A stretch of 64,000 nucleotides of DNA from Alphaproteobacteria bacterium. GTDB lineage: Bacteria; Pseudomonadota; Alphaproteobacteria; Rs-D84. The translations under genes were made by a program, and so were the position numbers. This document shows, piece by piece, positions 16,291 through 26,800 of this stretch (positions are counted from its first letter, which is position 1; each line of letters begins with the position of its first letter). The notes under the pieces are model-generated. The model was not told where the DNA came from, ran no database searches, and was given only the letters and a program-made list of their open reading frames with translations. Location: contig JAFRSV010000004.1 in assembly GCA_017427405.1 (NCBI GenBank), positions 41,876 to 105,875 of the forward strand, in the 5' to 3' direction.

Positions 16291-16315
16291 GCCCGCAAAC
16301 ATGCGGGCTTTTTTT
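16291..16315. terminator. Bidirectional terminator between the synthetase and bamA
   Basis: GCCCGC/GCGGGC stem with a T run, between two convergent genes. Confidence 0.8.
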
Positions 16316-16323
16316 GTACATAA

Positions 16324-18582
16324 TTAAAACTGGGTTTCAAACGAAAGCAAGAAGCGGCGTTCACGGTCATGCGGGCCGGTTTTTAGTGGCCAACCCCAAC
16401 TGAAATTCATCGGCCCCATCGGCGTGTTCCAATATACACCAAACCCCGCGGATGTACGCCACCCACTTTCGATATAGTTCGGTTGCCCAAGGTAAGTATC
16501 TTCGCGTGCGGGCGGTTTACCGAGTATACCGTAATCCATAAACACAAAACCCTTTATCTGGTATTCGTCGGGAATAAATATCGGGAAATTTAGTTGCGTT
16601 GAACCGTTCGCCTTCCACATACCGCCCAATGAATATGACGGGTATGCCCAATTACGACTGCCCACGCCGGCGACATCAAACCCGCGCAGTGATTCGCCAC
16701 CCAAAAAGTACCGATACACACGCGGAACATAATCGCCACCAATCGTCTGAATATAACCAAACTCCAACGAAGAACGCAATTGCCACCGGTCGTCCCAAAA
16801 ATTCACCATTCCAATCACATCGGCGTTATAGCGGAAGAATTCTTCCGTTCCGCCAAAGCCGGTATATGCCACGCCGATATTTCCAACGATGCCGGTGTGT
16901 GTGTTCTGTTCAAAATTCGTATTCAAATTATGATACTTGAAATACGTCCCCAGTGTATATAGCGTTGCATCGCGCCAGCCACCTTCTTGCAAATCATAGT
17001 TTTGATCGAACGCGGCCGAAAGGCGTAAAATCTGGGTCCAATGGTCGGTCAGTTGCCACCCAAGCCGCCCCGCCACCGTAAGTGAATCGCGGTCGTATCC
17101 AAAACCACCAAGTTTTTTATAGTTATACATTGTGTACGACACATCAAATCCGGCCGACAGCGCACGCCCAAACAGGAACGGTTCAGTGAAACTGAACAAC
17201 GCCTGCTTTTGATACTGGGCAAGTGACCCACGCAACTGCACCGTTTGACCGCGGCCCATAAAGTTATTTTCCGTAATCCCCGCATCAACCATAAATCCGT
17301 TTATATTCGACCAGCCAAACCCGCCGGAAAGTTCGCCCGTCGGTTGTTCTTCAACCTTGATATCCAAATTCATCATATTCGCGTCGGGAATCCTACTCGG
17401 CACCATTTGGACATCTTTGAAATAACGCGTACGCATCAAACGTTGCCGACCCTGTTCAATCGTTTGCAGTGAAAACGGGTCGCCCGCGCGCATCGGAATC
17501 AATTGATTTATCACGGAATCGAACGTCCGCACATTGCCAAGTATATTGATAGAATTCAAATAAATCCGATTTGTTTTTTGTATTTTGAACTTCAAATCAA
17601 TCGTGCGCGTGTCGTCATTTTTCTGCGGAATCGGGTCAACACTTATAAACGCGTATCCATAGTCCGCAACCGCACCACGAAGCGCGGAAATTGTCGCTTC
17701 AACCTCGTCAACATTATATGTGTCGCCGGTGGAAATTTTCATAACATCGAATAACTCTTTGTCCGCAACATCTGAAAAAGGATTATCCAATTCAACCTTG
17801 CCAATCTTGTACTTTTCGCCTTCGTCCACATTAAAGACAACCGAATAAAATTGCCGATCGGGCGTAAATGTTCCTTTGGCACTTTTAACCTGAAAATCAA
17901 CATAGCCGTTACGCAAATAAAACTGGCGCAGCATTTGTTGGTCGTATTGAATTCGGTCTTCATCATAGACATCAAATTGCGACATAAACCGCCACCACGC
18001 ATGCTCGCGCGAAAGAATTTCCCCGCGCAGTGTCCGGTCACTAAACCGTTCGTTGCCTTCGAATTCAATTGTATCAATATATGTCGGATGACCTTCGGTA
18101 ATTTCATAGACAACGTTCACGCGATTATCATCAAGCAAGATTTTTTGTGGCTCAATTTTCGTGCCGAAAAAACCCTTGCGCTGGTAAACCGTAAGGATGC
18201 GACCAACATCCGCACCAACGACCGATTCATCAAACGCCGCGCGTTCGGCAAGTTTAATTTCCTTTTTCAAATCGTCGGTTGAAACATCATCGTTCCCTTC
18301 GACCGTGACCATATTCACAATTGGGGCCTCGGTCACGCGGATTTGAAGCACATCGCCGACATTTTGCACGGATACCCTGGAAAAATATCCACTTTCTTGC
18401 AATTTTTTCGCAATTTGGTTTGCGCGTTCCACCCCCACATTTTCGCCGCGTTTAACATCCGCCAGAATTCGAACAGATTCCGCATCCATACGTTTATTGC
18501 CAATAACATCGATGCGCGAAATACCGGCATGCGCCGCGCCCATTACAAACAAACCCAAACAAAAAACAATCTTTTTCATCAT
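16324..18582 (-). CDS. bamA: Outer-membrane protein assembly factor BamA
   Basis: This 752-residue Omp85 protein inserts beta-barrel proteins into the outer membrane. It has a signal peptide (KKIVFCLGLFVMGAAHA), five POTRA repeats to about residue 400 (the first contains GNKRMDAESVRILADVKRGE), and a 16-strand barrel with the conserved SLRGF motif in loop 6. It ends in aromatic F as barrels do. Its start overlaps the rseP stop by 4 bp. The usual downstream skp/lpxD/fabZ/lpxA genes are absent here. Confidence 0.95.
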   Translation of the reverse strand: MMKKIVFCLGLFVMGAAHAGISRIDVIGNKRMDAESVRILADVKRGENVGVERANQIAKKLQESGYFSRVSVQNVGDVLQIRVTEAPIVNMVTVEGNDDVSTDDLKKEIKLAERAAFDESVVGADVGRILTVYQRKGFFGTKIEPQKILLDDNRVNVVYEITEGHPTYIDTIEFEGNERFSDRTLRGEILSREHAWWRFMSQFDVYDEDRIQYDQQMLRQFYLRNGYVDFQVKSAKGTFTPDRQFYSVVFNVDEGEKYKIGKVELDNPFSDVADKELFDVMKISTGDTYNVDEVEATISALRGAVADYGYAFISVDPIPQKNDDTRTIDLKFKIQKTNRIYLNSINILGNVRTFDSVINQLIPMRAGDPFSLQTIEQGRQRLMRTRYFKDVQMVPSRIPDANMMNLDIKVEEQPTGELSGGFGWSNINGFMVDAGITENNFMGRGQTVQLRGSLAQYQKQALFSFTEPFLFGRALSAGFDVSYTMYNYKKLGGFGYDRDSLTVAGRLGWQLTDHWTQILRLSAAFDQNYDLQEGGWRDATLYTLGTYFKYHNLNTNFEQNTHTGIVGNIGVAYTGFGGTEEFFRYNADVIGMVNFWDDRWQLRSSLEFGYIQTIGGDYVPRVYRYFLGGESLRGFDVAGVGSRNWAYPSYSLGGMWKANGSTQLNFPIFIPDEYQIKGFVFMDYGILGKPPAREDTYLGQPNYIESGWRTSAGFGVYWNTPMGPMNFSWGWPLKTGPHDRERRFLLSFETQF

Positions 18583-19634
18583 AATCCGAACACCCGCGCT
18601 ATATCATTCCACATGGTCAGCATGAATACAAAACCCAAAAAAATCCAACCGCACACGATTACGATTTCCATACCCTTGCCACCTAATTTTCTGCGTGTCA
18701 CCGCTTCAATAAGTAATATCAGCAAATAACCGCCGTCCAACACCGGTAACGGAAGCAGGTTTATCACACCCAAATTCACCGACAACAACGCAATAATGGA
18801 CAGCAAAGCAAAGAATCCCGCCGCCAATGCCTGGCCTGATACCTGGGCAATGGTGATAAATGAACCCAATTGTTTTGAAGACCTATCGCCGGTTATGATT
18901 TGCTTTAACACAACAACCAATGTCCGCGATTGATAATATGTTTCACGCGCGCCGGCATATAACGCCCCAAAGAAACCCTTTTTACGAAGTTCGGTTTTTG
19001 ACCCGTCCGCAACCAGTCCCCACCGCGCCGCCGGCGACAACTTTACATTTACGATTTCACCGCCACGCATAATCACAACATCCGCATCATGCGTGCCGGC
19101 CAATTCCTTGGCAATGACCAATTCGCCCCAGTTTGTAATTTCCGCATCATCAATTTTGCGGATTACGTCGCCCGGTTTAACACCGGCATTAAATGCGACA
19201 CTTTCCTGAATGACTTGACCAACCACGGGCAATTGCACATTGCGCGGTTTGAACATAAATATCGCCGAATAAATCGCCCATGCCAAAACAAAATTCATAA
19301 ACACGCCCGCACCGATAATAATCATTTGCTTCCATGCCGGCGCCGACAGGTAATGCCCAACCTTTTTTGCCTTTGGCAAATCATTATATTTTTTGCGATT
19401 GAACATGTCTTCTTGACCATAAATGGAAACATATCCACCAAGGGGCAAACACGCAATTTTCCACACGGTGCCACGTTTGTCGTGCCATTTTATAATCGCA
19501 GGTCCAAACCCAATAGAAAACGCATCAACGCGCACGCCCGCCCACCGCGCCGCTAAAAAATGCCCAAGTTCGTGAATAAACACCACAACCCCAAGGACAA
19601 TCAGTAATGCAATAATCGTTGTTATCGTATGCAT
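18579..19634 (-). CDS. rseP: RseP/RasP site-2 metalloprotease
   Basis: This 351-residue intramembrane zinc protease cleaves anti-sigma factors and remnant signal peptides. It has HELGH in the first transmembrane helix (about residue 20), a single PDZ domain (GVKPGDVIRKIDDAEI, about 135-150) and the LPVLDGG motif near residue 290. E. coli RseP has two PDZ domains; one is typical of alphaproteobacterial forms. The start is placed at 19634, which has AGGGGGAA upstream, not at an in-frame ATG 57 bp earlier that lies inside cdsA. Confidence 0.93.
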   Translation of the reverse strand: MHTITTIIALLIVLGVVVFIHELGHFLAARWAGVRVDAFSIGFGPAIIKWHDKRGTVWKIACLPLGGYVSIYGQEDMFNRKKYNDLPKAKKVGHYLSAPAWKQMIIIGAGVFMNFVLAWAIYSAIFMFKPRNVQLPVVGQVIQESVAFNAGVKPGDVIRKIDDAEITNWGELVIAKELAGTHDADVVIMRGGEIVNVKLSPAARWGLVADGSKTELRKKGFFGALYAGARETYYQSRTLVVVLKQIITGDRSSKQLGSFITIAQVSGQALAAGFFALLSIIALLSVNLGVINLLPLPVLDGGYLLILLIEAVTRRKLGGKGMEIVIVCGWIFLGFVFMLTMWNDIARVFGL

Positions 19635-19648
19635 TTTCTTTTTTCCCC

Positions 19649-20299
19649 CTACGCAAGTATCATCCAAATCAGTGGCAACACATAAATCCAACCATCCATG
19701 CGGTCGATAATTCCACCATGCGCGCCAAGGACATGACTAAAATCTTTTATCTTTAACCGGCGTTTAACAAAACTTGCGGTCAAATCACCATATTGTGACA
19801 GCAATGAAACACTTATACCAATCCAAAGCAACTGTGGCGCGAATGCACGAAGTGTTAAATACCCATACAGAACCGCAACCACCGTCCCGCCGATAACACC
19901 GAAAATCTGCCCGGCCCACGTTTTATGTTCCGAAATGCGTTCCCAAAGTTTATCGCCACCGATTATGCGCCCAAACAGCCACGCGCAAACATCCGCCGCA
20001 CATATCACACACAGCACAAACAGCAATAACATCGGCCGATGTCCCAAAACCAAAAGCGACGCAAAATCAATCCCTAACATGCCAATGAACAATCCAAACA
20101 GACCAAGATTTTTTACATTGAACATAACCGCACGTGGCGCGTTCCAAAGGCAATATGCAAATTCGCCAATCATTGCCAAACCCACGATGATACAAAGCCA
20201 ATAAATACCGTGGATTCCCAAAAATTCCAACCATGCGGCGGCGCCAATTACTAATGCCAAACCGGTCGCGACCAAAACCCTGTTCATTGTATCCGACAT
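19649..20299 (-). CDS. cdsA: Phosphatidate cytidylyltransferase
   Basis: This 216-residue integral membrane enzyme makes CDP-diacylglycerol for phospholipid synthesis. About six membrane helices are visible. The family signature is in the last third: GDLTASFVKRRLKIKDF, then LGAHGGIIDRMDGW with the catalytic Asp residues. It is shorter than the E. coli enzyme (285) but complete at the signature end. It lies between uppS (3 bp) and rseP (14 bp). The dxr gene, often found here in alphaproteobacteria, is missing. Confidence 0.92.
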   Translation of the reverse strand: MSDTMNRVLVATGLALVIGAAAWLEFLGIHGIYWLCIIVGLAMIGEFAYCLWNAPRAVMFNVKNLGLFGLFIGMLGIDFASLLVLGHRPMLLLFVLCVICAADVCAWLFGRIIGGDKLWERISEHKTWAGQIFGVIGGTVVAVLYGYLTLRAFAPQLLWIGISVSLLSQYGDLTASFVKRRLKIKDFSHVLGAHGGIIDRMDGWIYVLPLIWMILA

Positions 20300-20302
20300 T
20301 TT

Positions 20303-21061
20303 TTATTTATCCTTTTTCCCAGAATAATTTGCTTTCTTGCCACCACCAAACCGACGATTGCGTTTCGCATATTCATCCAAAACAAATTGCCAAAGTTTTT
20401 CGGACTTTACCAAATCCGGCCAATGTTGTGGCACGAACAGTAATTCCGCATACGCCAATTTCCAAAGCAAGAAATTCGAAATCCTAAATTCATTACTTGT
20501 TCGCACCATTAAATCAATAGGTAACAAATCCCCCGTATCCATGAATGTTTCAAATGTTTCACGTGTGACCGGCGCGCCCGCATCAATCGCGGCATTTACG
20601 GCGTTCACAATTTCATCTTGCCCGCCATAGTTCAGTGCGAACACAACCGTGCCATCGGTGTTTTCTGCGGATTTTTCTTCCAATTCGTCGCACATTTTTG
20701 CCAATTTTTTGGGAAGTCTATCGCGCGTCCCAATCACCCGATAGCGCAGATTTTTTTCCAATGCGTGTTTCAAATTCTTTTCCAATTCGGTATAAAACAG
20801 GTCCATAAGGAAATTCACTTCTTCTTCGGACCGGTTCCAATTTTCGGTTGAAAATATAAAGAACGTCACCGTTGTCACACCGCGCGCGATGAACCAATCG
20901 ACCAAGGTTTCAAAATTTGCAATCCCCGCCCGATGCCCCATCAGGGGCGGCAGACCGCGTGCCTCGGCCCAGCGGCGATTCCCATCGCAAATAAATGCAA
21001 CATGCTTTGGAATTTTTACCGGCTGTGCGGTTTTCTCTCTCTTTTTAAACATTTTGAACAT
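20303..21061 (-). CDS. uppS: Undecaprenyl diphosphate synthase
   Basis: This 252-residue cis-prenyltransferase makes the C55 lipid carrier precursor for peptidoglycan and other envelope glycans. The catalytic DGNRRWA motif is at about residue 29. It also has GHRAG, FSTENWNR, and RTSNEFRISNFLLWKLAYAEL near residue 205. There is a basic C-terminal tail. It is transcribed with frr upstream and cdsA downstream. Confidence 0.95.
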   Translation of the reverse strand: MFKMFKKREKTAQPVKIPKHVAFICDGNRRWAEARGLPPLMGHRAGIANFETLVDWFIARGVTTVTFFIFSTENWNRSEEEVNFLMDLFYTELEKNLKHALEKNLRYRVIGTRDRLPKKLAKMCDELEEKSAENTDGTVVFALNYGGQDEIVNAVNAAIDAGAPVTRETFETFMDTGDLLPIDLMVRTSNEFRISNFLLWKLAYAELLFVPQHWPDLVKSEKLWQFVLDEYAKRNRRFGGGKKANYSGKKDK

Positions 21062-21081
21062 TTTTTTCGCTTTTGGTTTTG

Positions 21082-21642
21082 TTATACCGACATAATATCT
21101 GCTTCTTTCTGCTTTGCAATCGCGTCAACTTCGGCCCCGCGTGCATCAAACACCTTTTGCAGGTCGGATTCATATTTCCGTTGGTCATCTTCGGAAATTT
21201 CCTTGTCGGTGACGGCGCGTTTGATTTTGCCCATTGCATCTTGGCGGATATTACGCATAGAAATTTTTGCCTCTTCGGCATATTTGCCCGCGACTTTGGT
21301 AAGTTCCCGGCGCCGTTCTTCGGTAAGTGGCGGCATATTCAATCTGATAACGCCACCTGCACTCATCGGGTTCAGTCCCAATCCCGAATCACGAATCGCC
21401 TTTTCAACGGCACCGACATTTCCAATATCCCAAACGGTGACGGAAAGTGTTTGATTATCAGGGGTTGATACGGTCGCCAATTGATTCAATGGCATATCGG
21501 AACCATACGTTTGCACCCGCACCCCATCAAGTAAATGCACCGACGCACGCCCCGTGCGGAGTCCCGCATATTCCCCGCGTAAAACATCCAATGTCTGCGC
21601 GGTTTTTTGTTCAACTTCTGATTTCAAAGATTGATAGTCCAT
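21082..21642 (-). CDS. frr: Ribosome recycling factor
   Basis: This 186-residue RRF splits post-termination ribosomes with EF-G. It has the full family length, the LRTGRASVHLLDGVRVQTYGSDMPLNQLA segment (residues 29-57), and NMPPLTEERRRELTK. AAGGAG precedes the ATG. It is the first gene of the frr-uppS-cdsA-rseP-bamA run. Confidence 0.96.
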   Translation of the reverse strand: MDYQSLKSEVEQKTAQTLDVLRGEYAGLRTGRASVHLLDGVRVQTYGSDMPLNQLATVSTPDNQTLSVTVWDIGNVGAVEKAIRDSGLGLNPMSAGGVIRLNMPPLTEERRRELTKVAGKYAEEAKISMRNIRQDAMGKIKRAVTDKEISEDDQRKYESDLQKVFDARGAEVDAIAKQKEADIMSV

Positions 21643-21685
21643 GTATATATCTCCTTGCTTGTTGGGTACAGGTTAGCAAATCCAT

Positions 21686-21714
21686 TTGACATTTGGCAAG
21701 AAGAAATATAAAAT
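21686..21714 (+). promoter_or_regulatory. tRNA-Ala promoter
   Basis: TTGACA, a 17-bp spacer and TAAAAT, 14 bp before the tRNA 5' end. Confidence 0.75.
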
Positions 21715-21727
21715 ACCTGTTCGATAT

Positions 21728-21803
21728 GGGGTTGTAGCTCAGTTGGTAGAGCACTTGCATGGCATGCAAGGGGTCGTCGGTTCGAGTCCGATCAGCTCCA
21801 CCA
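21728..21803 (+). tRNA. tRNA-Ala (anticodon GGC)
   Basis: A 76-nt cloverleaf with encoded CCA. The acceptor stem GGGGTTG/CAGCTCC contains the G3:U70 pair that identifies alanine tRNA. Anticodon stem CTTGC/GCAAG encloses loop ATGGCAT (anticodon GGC), and the T arm has GGTTCGAGTCC. Confidence 0.95.
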
Positions 21804-21905
21804 TCCGTCTTTGCTGGCGCAAAGCCGCGATTAGCGGATTGGGGCCAAGCAAAACGGAATGCCACGGTCACGGCGGCGCGATGCGGCGACGGAACGGGAT
21901 AAAAG

Positions 21906-22145
21906 ATGTTTTATGTTTATATTTTGCAATCATTATCAAATCCAAAAAACTTCTATATCGGTTTTACCCACAATTTAAAAGGCAGATTAGCCGACCACAA
22001 TGCGGGTAAATCGTTACACACCAAAAAATTTATACCATGGAAGTTAAAAAATTATTTTGCCTTTGAAGAAGAATATAAAGCCAGAGATTTTGAAACTTAT
22101 TTAAAGACGCATGCCGGGCGTAAGTTTTGTAAAAATCATTTATAG
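21906..22145 (+). CDS. GIY-YIG domain protein
   Basis: This 79-residue single-domain GIY-YIG nuclease family protein has FYVYILQSLSNPKNFYIGFTHN (the YVY..YIG core, residues 2-23), the following L..R..DH, and K..W.L....F......ARDFETYLKT with the catalytic Glu. Such stand-alone proteins (UPF0213-like) are common and mostly of unknown role. It lies 103 bp after tRNA-Ala with a weak GGGATAAAAG site. Confidence 0.8.
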   Translation: MFYVYILQSLSNPKNFYIGFTHNLKGRLADHNAGKSLHTKKFIPWKLKNYFAFEEEYKARDFETYLKTHAGRKFCKNHL

Positions 22146-22249
22146 TACCTTTTTTGTACATGTTTTGAAAACCTGTCGGCATAGGCGGACAAAAATTGCA
22201 GAAATTTTTTTAATTTGCCTTTCGTCGCGTTCCGTTCTATAATCCCCGT

Positions 22250-22813
22250 ATGCTTTACATTATGCGACATGGACAAACGGATGCAAACCTTGGTGGACAA
22301 ATTCAGGGGCGGCGGGATATACCATTAAATGATACAGGCCGAACCCAGGCGACCGCTGCGGTGGAAAAAATTGTTTCGCTTGGAATAAAACGCATTGTTT
22401 CATCGGACCTTTCACGCGCGGCGGAAACGGCCGGAATTATTGCAAGTCAACTTAATATAACCGTTGAATACGACCCGCGCCTACGTGAATACAATTTTGG
22501 TGATTTGGGCAAAATGCAACCGGGGCAAATTGGTTTGGACATAATAGGGGTATTATTATCAACACCACAAAAAATCAATGCCGAACCAATTCCTGATATG
22601 TTTGCACGCGTGGCTGGGTTTCTGAACGAAATCGACAAAAACCAAAACACATTGGTTGTGTCGCATGGCGGAACAATGCGGGTAATGATGTATTATTTTC
22701 AATTTGGAAAAGATATAAACCCTGTTGAATTTGTGAAATTTGCCCGTGGTCAACATATTGGCAATGCGCAAATTTTTGCTTTTCAAAACAAAAAATTTGA
22801 ACTTGTTCGATAA
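22250..22813 (+). CDS. Histidine phosphatase family protein
   Basis: This 187-residue phosphoglycerate-mutase-like phosphatase has the catalytic MRHGQTDAN motif at residues 5-13, the SSDLSRAAETAG block near residue 50, and the second histidine in VVSHGGTMRV (about 140). The substrate cannot be read from sequence; CobC/PhoE-type enzymes look alike. A TATAAT box (22238-22243) ends 6 nt before the ATG and there is no ribosome site, so the mRNA is probably leaderless. Confidence 0.8.
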   Translation: MLYIMRHGQTDANLGGQIQGRRDIPLNDTGRTQATAAVEKIVSLGIKRIVSSDLSRAAETAGIIASQLNITVEYDPRLREYNFGDLGKMQPGQIGLDIIGVLLSTPQKINAEPIPDMFARVAGFLNEIDKNQNTLVVSHGGTMRVMMYYFQFGKDINPVEFVKFARGQHIGNAQIFAFQNKKFELVR

Positions 22814-22815
22814 TT

Positions 22816-23739
22816 TTACGCGACCAAATATAAAACATACCCCGCATACGCAATCAGAAATAAAACGCCACCGACACGCGAAAGACGTGACCGGCGCGCC
22901 ACAAAAATCATTAGCATTGCGACCGCCAACAACGCCACCAACCCGTCCATCACAAACGCGTGTTCAAAGGGCAGGGGGCTTATCGTCGCCGTCGCGCCCA
23001 GGACGAACAAAATGTTGAAAATGTTCGACCCAACGATGTTCCCAACCGCCATATCATATTCGCGCTTTATCGCCGCGGCAATACATACCACCAATTCGGG
23101 CAAACTGGTCCCCAGCGCCACAAGTGTAAGCCCAATCACGCGTTCCGAAACGCCAATGCGCGCCGCAATATCCGTTGCGGAATCTACGATTAAATTGCTG
23201 CCTATGATTAGTGCAGCAATTCCGGCGACAATCATAACAACTGTTTCAACCATTGGAATTTTTTTGTAATCTTCCATTGGTTCGTTTGATTTTTTTGCGA
23301 TAATGACGGTGTAAATTATAAACGCAACAAACAGTGCTAAAAACACCGCCGCCGCCCCGCGCGATACCTCACCAAACCACAGACCCAATAAACAGAGCAT
23401 CAGTGTTATAATCCCCACAAACGGCAATTCATAGAATTTGGTATTTTTGCGAATTGGCAATGCCCCAATAACCGCCGTTAGCCCCAAGATAAGGAAAATG
23501 TTTGTTATATTGCTGCCAATAATATTCCCAATTGAAACACCGTCCGACCCAGCAATTGCGGCGGTAATACTAATTGCGGCCTCTGGCGCACTGGTGCCAA
23601 TGGCGACAAGTGTTGTTCCAATTATAATCGGCGGAATTTTAAAACGTCGTGCAACATCCGCCGCGCCGTCAACAAAAGTATCTGCCCCGCGCACCAGCAA
23701 TACAAAACCAACAATCAATAAAACAAGTGATACCAACAT
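22816..23739 (-). CDS. Calcium/sodium antiporter (CaCA family, YrbG-like)
   Basis: This 307-residue antiporter has about ten membrane helices and two inverted alpha repeats: GTSAPE with GNIIGSNITN (first half) and GTSLPE with GNIVGSNIFN (second half). These hold the ion-binding acidic and Asn residues. It probably extrudes Ca2+ in exchange for Na+ or H+. The -10-like TAATAT lies 7 nt before the ATG, which again suggests a leaderless transcript. It converges with the phosphatase, with 2 bp between stop codons. Confidence 0.88.
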   Translation of the reverse strand: MLVSLVLLIVGFVLLVRGADTFVDGAADVARRFKIPPIIIGTTLVAIGTSAPEAAISITAAIAGSDGVSIGNIIGSNITNIFLILGLTAVIGALPIRKNTKFYELPFVGIITLMLCLLGLWFGEVSRGAAAVFLALFVAFIIYTVIIAKKSNEPMEDYKKIPMVETVVMIVAGIAALIIGSNLIVDSATDIAARIGVSERVIGLTLVALGTSLPELVVCIAAAIKREYDMAVGNIVGSNIFNILFVLGATATISPLPFEHAFVMDGLVALLAVAMLMIFVARRSRLSRVGGVLFLIAYAGYVLYLVA

Positions 23740-23821
23740 ATCAAATATATTATCATAAAAAAACTTTTCTTATAACAACTTTTGTGATAGAATACAAAAA
23801 AACAAAAGGGAGAATAATATC

Positions 23822-26800
23822 ATGCCGACAAACACAAAAGTAGATAAAAAAGAAACTCAAAAAATGTATGACAAAGATGTTGCACGCTTTGCAAAGCGAA
23901 TTGCCATGGCATACAACAGTGATAAAATTCGTTTGGTCACTTCGCGTAATGTGCGTCGTGCGGTACTTTTGCATGATATTGATGCGATAAATGATGTTAT
24001 TCGGGATATTCCAAATATGCCGGACGGTTTTCGGTCGGATTTTTGTGATGCCTTTATTGGTGAAGATATGTCTGGGCTGGACCTGGCTACGCCCGCAATT
24101 TTGGGCTATGCGTATCGCGCCATATCTGCACGCGTACAAAACGGTGATAAAAGCCAGCAGGACCGTCTTGATAAACTTGCGGCACGCATCGACGATTTAT
24201 CAACGGATTTCGCAAATTCCGGTGGTATGATTGTACGCCAACATGAATGGCCGTTGATAAATATGTCAAATATCGCCAATGAAAATGAAGATTTTGCTAT
24301 TATGCTTGATGCGCGCATGGCGGATGTAGACGATGAGAAAAAAAATGAAATAAGGGCGAATAGCGATTATGCAAAAAAGATCGCCCAAGATTACGATAAA
24401 GCGTGGAATTTAGATAAACTAAGACCAGAAGATGCTGATAAATTGGCAGACCGTTGTGATGAAATTTACGATGTGCTGTACAGTGTGAAAATTCGAAATT
24501 CTGTCATGCAGAAGTTTGCCAAAGTCAAATTACTGGATTCCAAAGATCGTGTTATACGGCAATTTACATCTGGAAAACGTGGTGATAGAGAGAAATATGA
24601 AAACTATCAGCCAGGTTTTGATATCTTGGAAGGCAGTCGCTTTGAGTCTATAGTTGAACTTGTAGAACATGATATCGCAAAAAGGTATATTGCTGATGTT
24701 AATGCCAAGATTGATAAAGATGTGATTGAAGATGAATTTAATGAAACGCTTTTAACCAAATTGTACGAAATTTATGCCGCGGATCAGGTTTCTCGTGGTG
24801 CAACCGAAACCCCAGAGCAATTTGCCGACCAAGAATTCCTTAAAAGTTTTGAAAAAATGCTTGAACCTGATGGGGATGGTGTCGTAATTTCTGATAACGG
24901 ATATAATGTCGCAATTGAAACGCAAACTGATGCGACCATTGGTTGGGTTGCACGTATAAGGAATAAAGTTGGTGGCAATGGCAAAAAACTTGAGAAACTT
25001 TGGAAAAAGATAAACCGTTCGCTTGAATATGTTGATGATATGGCGGATGTTCGTATGTCCCGCGCGGCGGTGGAACGTCGTAAAAAACGTCGTAATTTTG
25101 CCGGACGTGTCTTAGTTGGATTCAGCAGTTCGTTTATCGCAAGTGCGCTTATCACTGTAATTGCGACCGCGACGGCGGCAAAGATGGGGCTGACACTTGC
25201 ATCGGGACTCGCGTTGGTTGGCGGTGGCGCGGCGCTTGGTATTATGGGATTCCAAATTGCTCGTTGGATACGAAATCAGAAAAAGAATAATTTACCGGTC
25301 AGTTGGGAAGAATTCAAAAAAGATAAACAATTGTTGCGTTCGCTTGGAACCAGTGGCCTTGCCATAGCTGCTATGGTCCTTGGTGTATTTGGGTTGGCTG
25401 ATGCAGCAATGGGTGTTGGTATCGGTGCGGCGACACTTGGGGCATATAGTAATGGACGCAGAATGTTCCAATCTGCGCAAGATTCCGGGATGTCGCAACG
25501 TCAAAAGATTGCATGGACAATTGCAAGCGTTGCGTCGGTCATTTTGGGTGCACTTGGCGGAAAAAGTTTTGCACAATATGGCATAGGCAAGTATAACCAA
25601 TGGAATCCAGATAATACTTGGTTTAATAATAAAACCGCGGTTCCGGGTGAACCGAAAAAGATTTCGGATGAAATCACACACGAAAAAACGATTATGCACT
25701 ATTCTGACGATATGTTGCAAAATTCAAAAAATATTGTCGAAGGTTGGTATGCACACGATTATCCAAATCACCCGGAAATTTTGCAACAAGATATTGATGC
25801 CGTAAATCAATATAACATTGACAATGATGCAAACCTTGATCCGTATCGTATATTGCGTGCAATAAAAATGTCGCAACCGTCGCGTTTGACCTATACCCCT
25901 GGGTGGGCCGAAGCGAACGGGGTTCCCCAAGAATTGATAGATTTGGCATCGCATGCGGTTGACGGCGAAACATATAATTCCATGGGTATAAGGGCGGCAA
26001 GTTATTTGGATACGCACTATCTTGGCAATCAGGGCGAAGTGGGCCCGGTCGGGAATTTTACAAACAGAACCTATTCGCCGATTACAGAGTTGCCGACCGA
26101 AACCACCGAAACCGTCATTGACCAGCCGGCGCGTTATGAACAAACCACATATGATGCTAAACCCGAACCTGTTGATGTCAGGGCGGGGTATGGTGCCTTT
26201 GGAAATTATCCACGACGTGACCGCATAGGTGAATTGCATAAACGTATTGGTTCATTCCTTGACCGTATTCGCAGCAAGCATCACAATGAACCCGTGACAG
26301 AAGAAGTTCCGCCGGTTATTGACAACGAGGAAGAAAAAATACCAACATTCACATTGGATGAACCCCAGGAACAACAATTACCACCGGTCATCTTGGATGA
26401 ACGGGACGAAGAATTGCGTGCCACAGGGGAAAATACCAATTCGCCGGCGCGCCGAAAGGAATATGTGCCACCAGTGGTCAATTTATCACAACCGCAACAG
26501 GTGCCCGATTTGCGCTTAAAAGATATGCCGGTTGCGTTGCCGGATCCCGAAAGCCGGAAATATGAACCATATTATGATTTCACATTGACCGAGGCCCAGG
26601 CCGAACGTTTGAATGACTTGCATAAACAACTTGCAACTGTTCGTGCAAAAATAAAGAGCATTAAAGGACGCATACTTACGCGAGAGAAGGCTGAACTTCT
26701 GGAACATGCAAGGCGCCTTACCGATGAAATAAATTCGTTTACGGCGGAACTTGGAAATCCGACAACGTTTATGCTTGAACAGGCGTTGACCGAAATAGAA

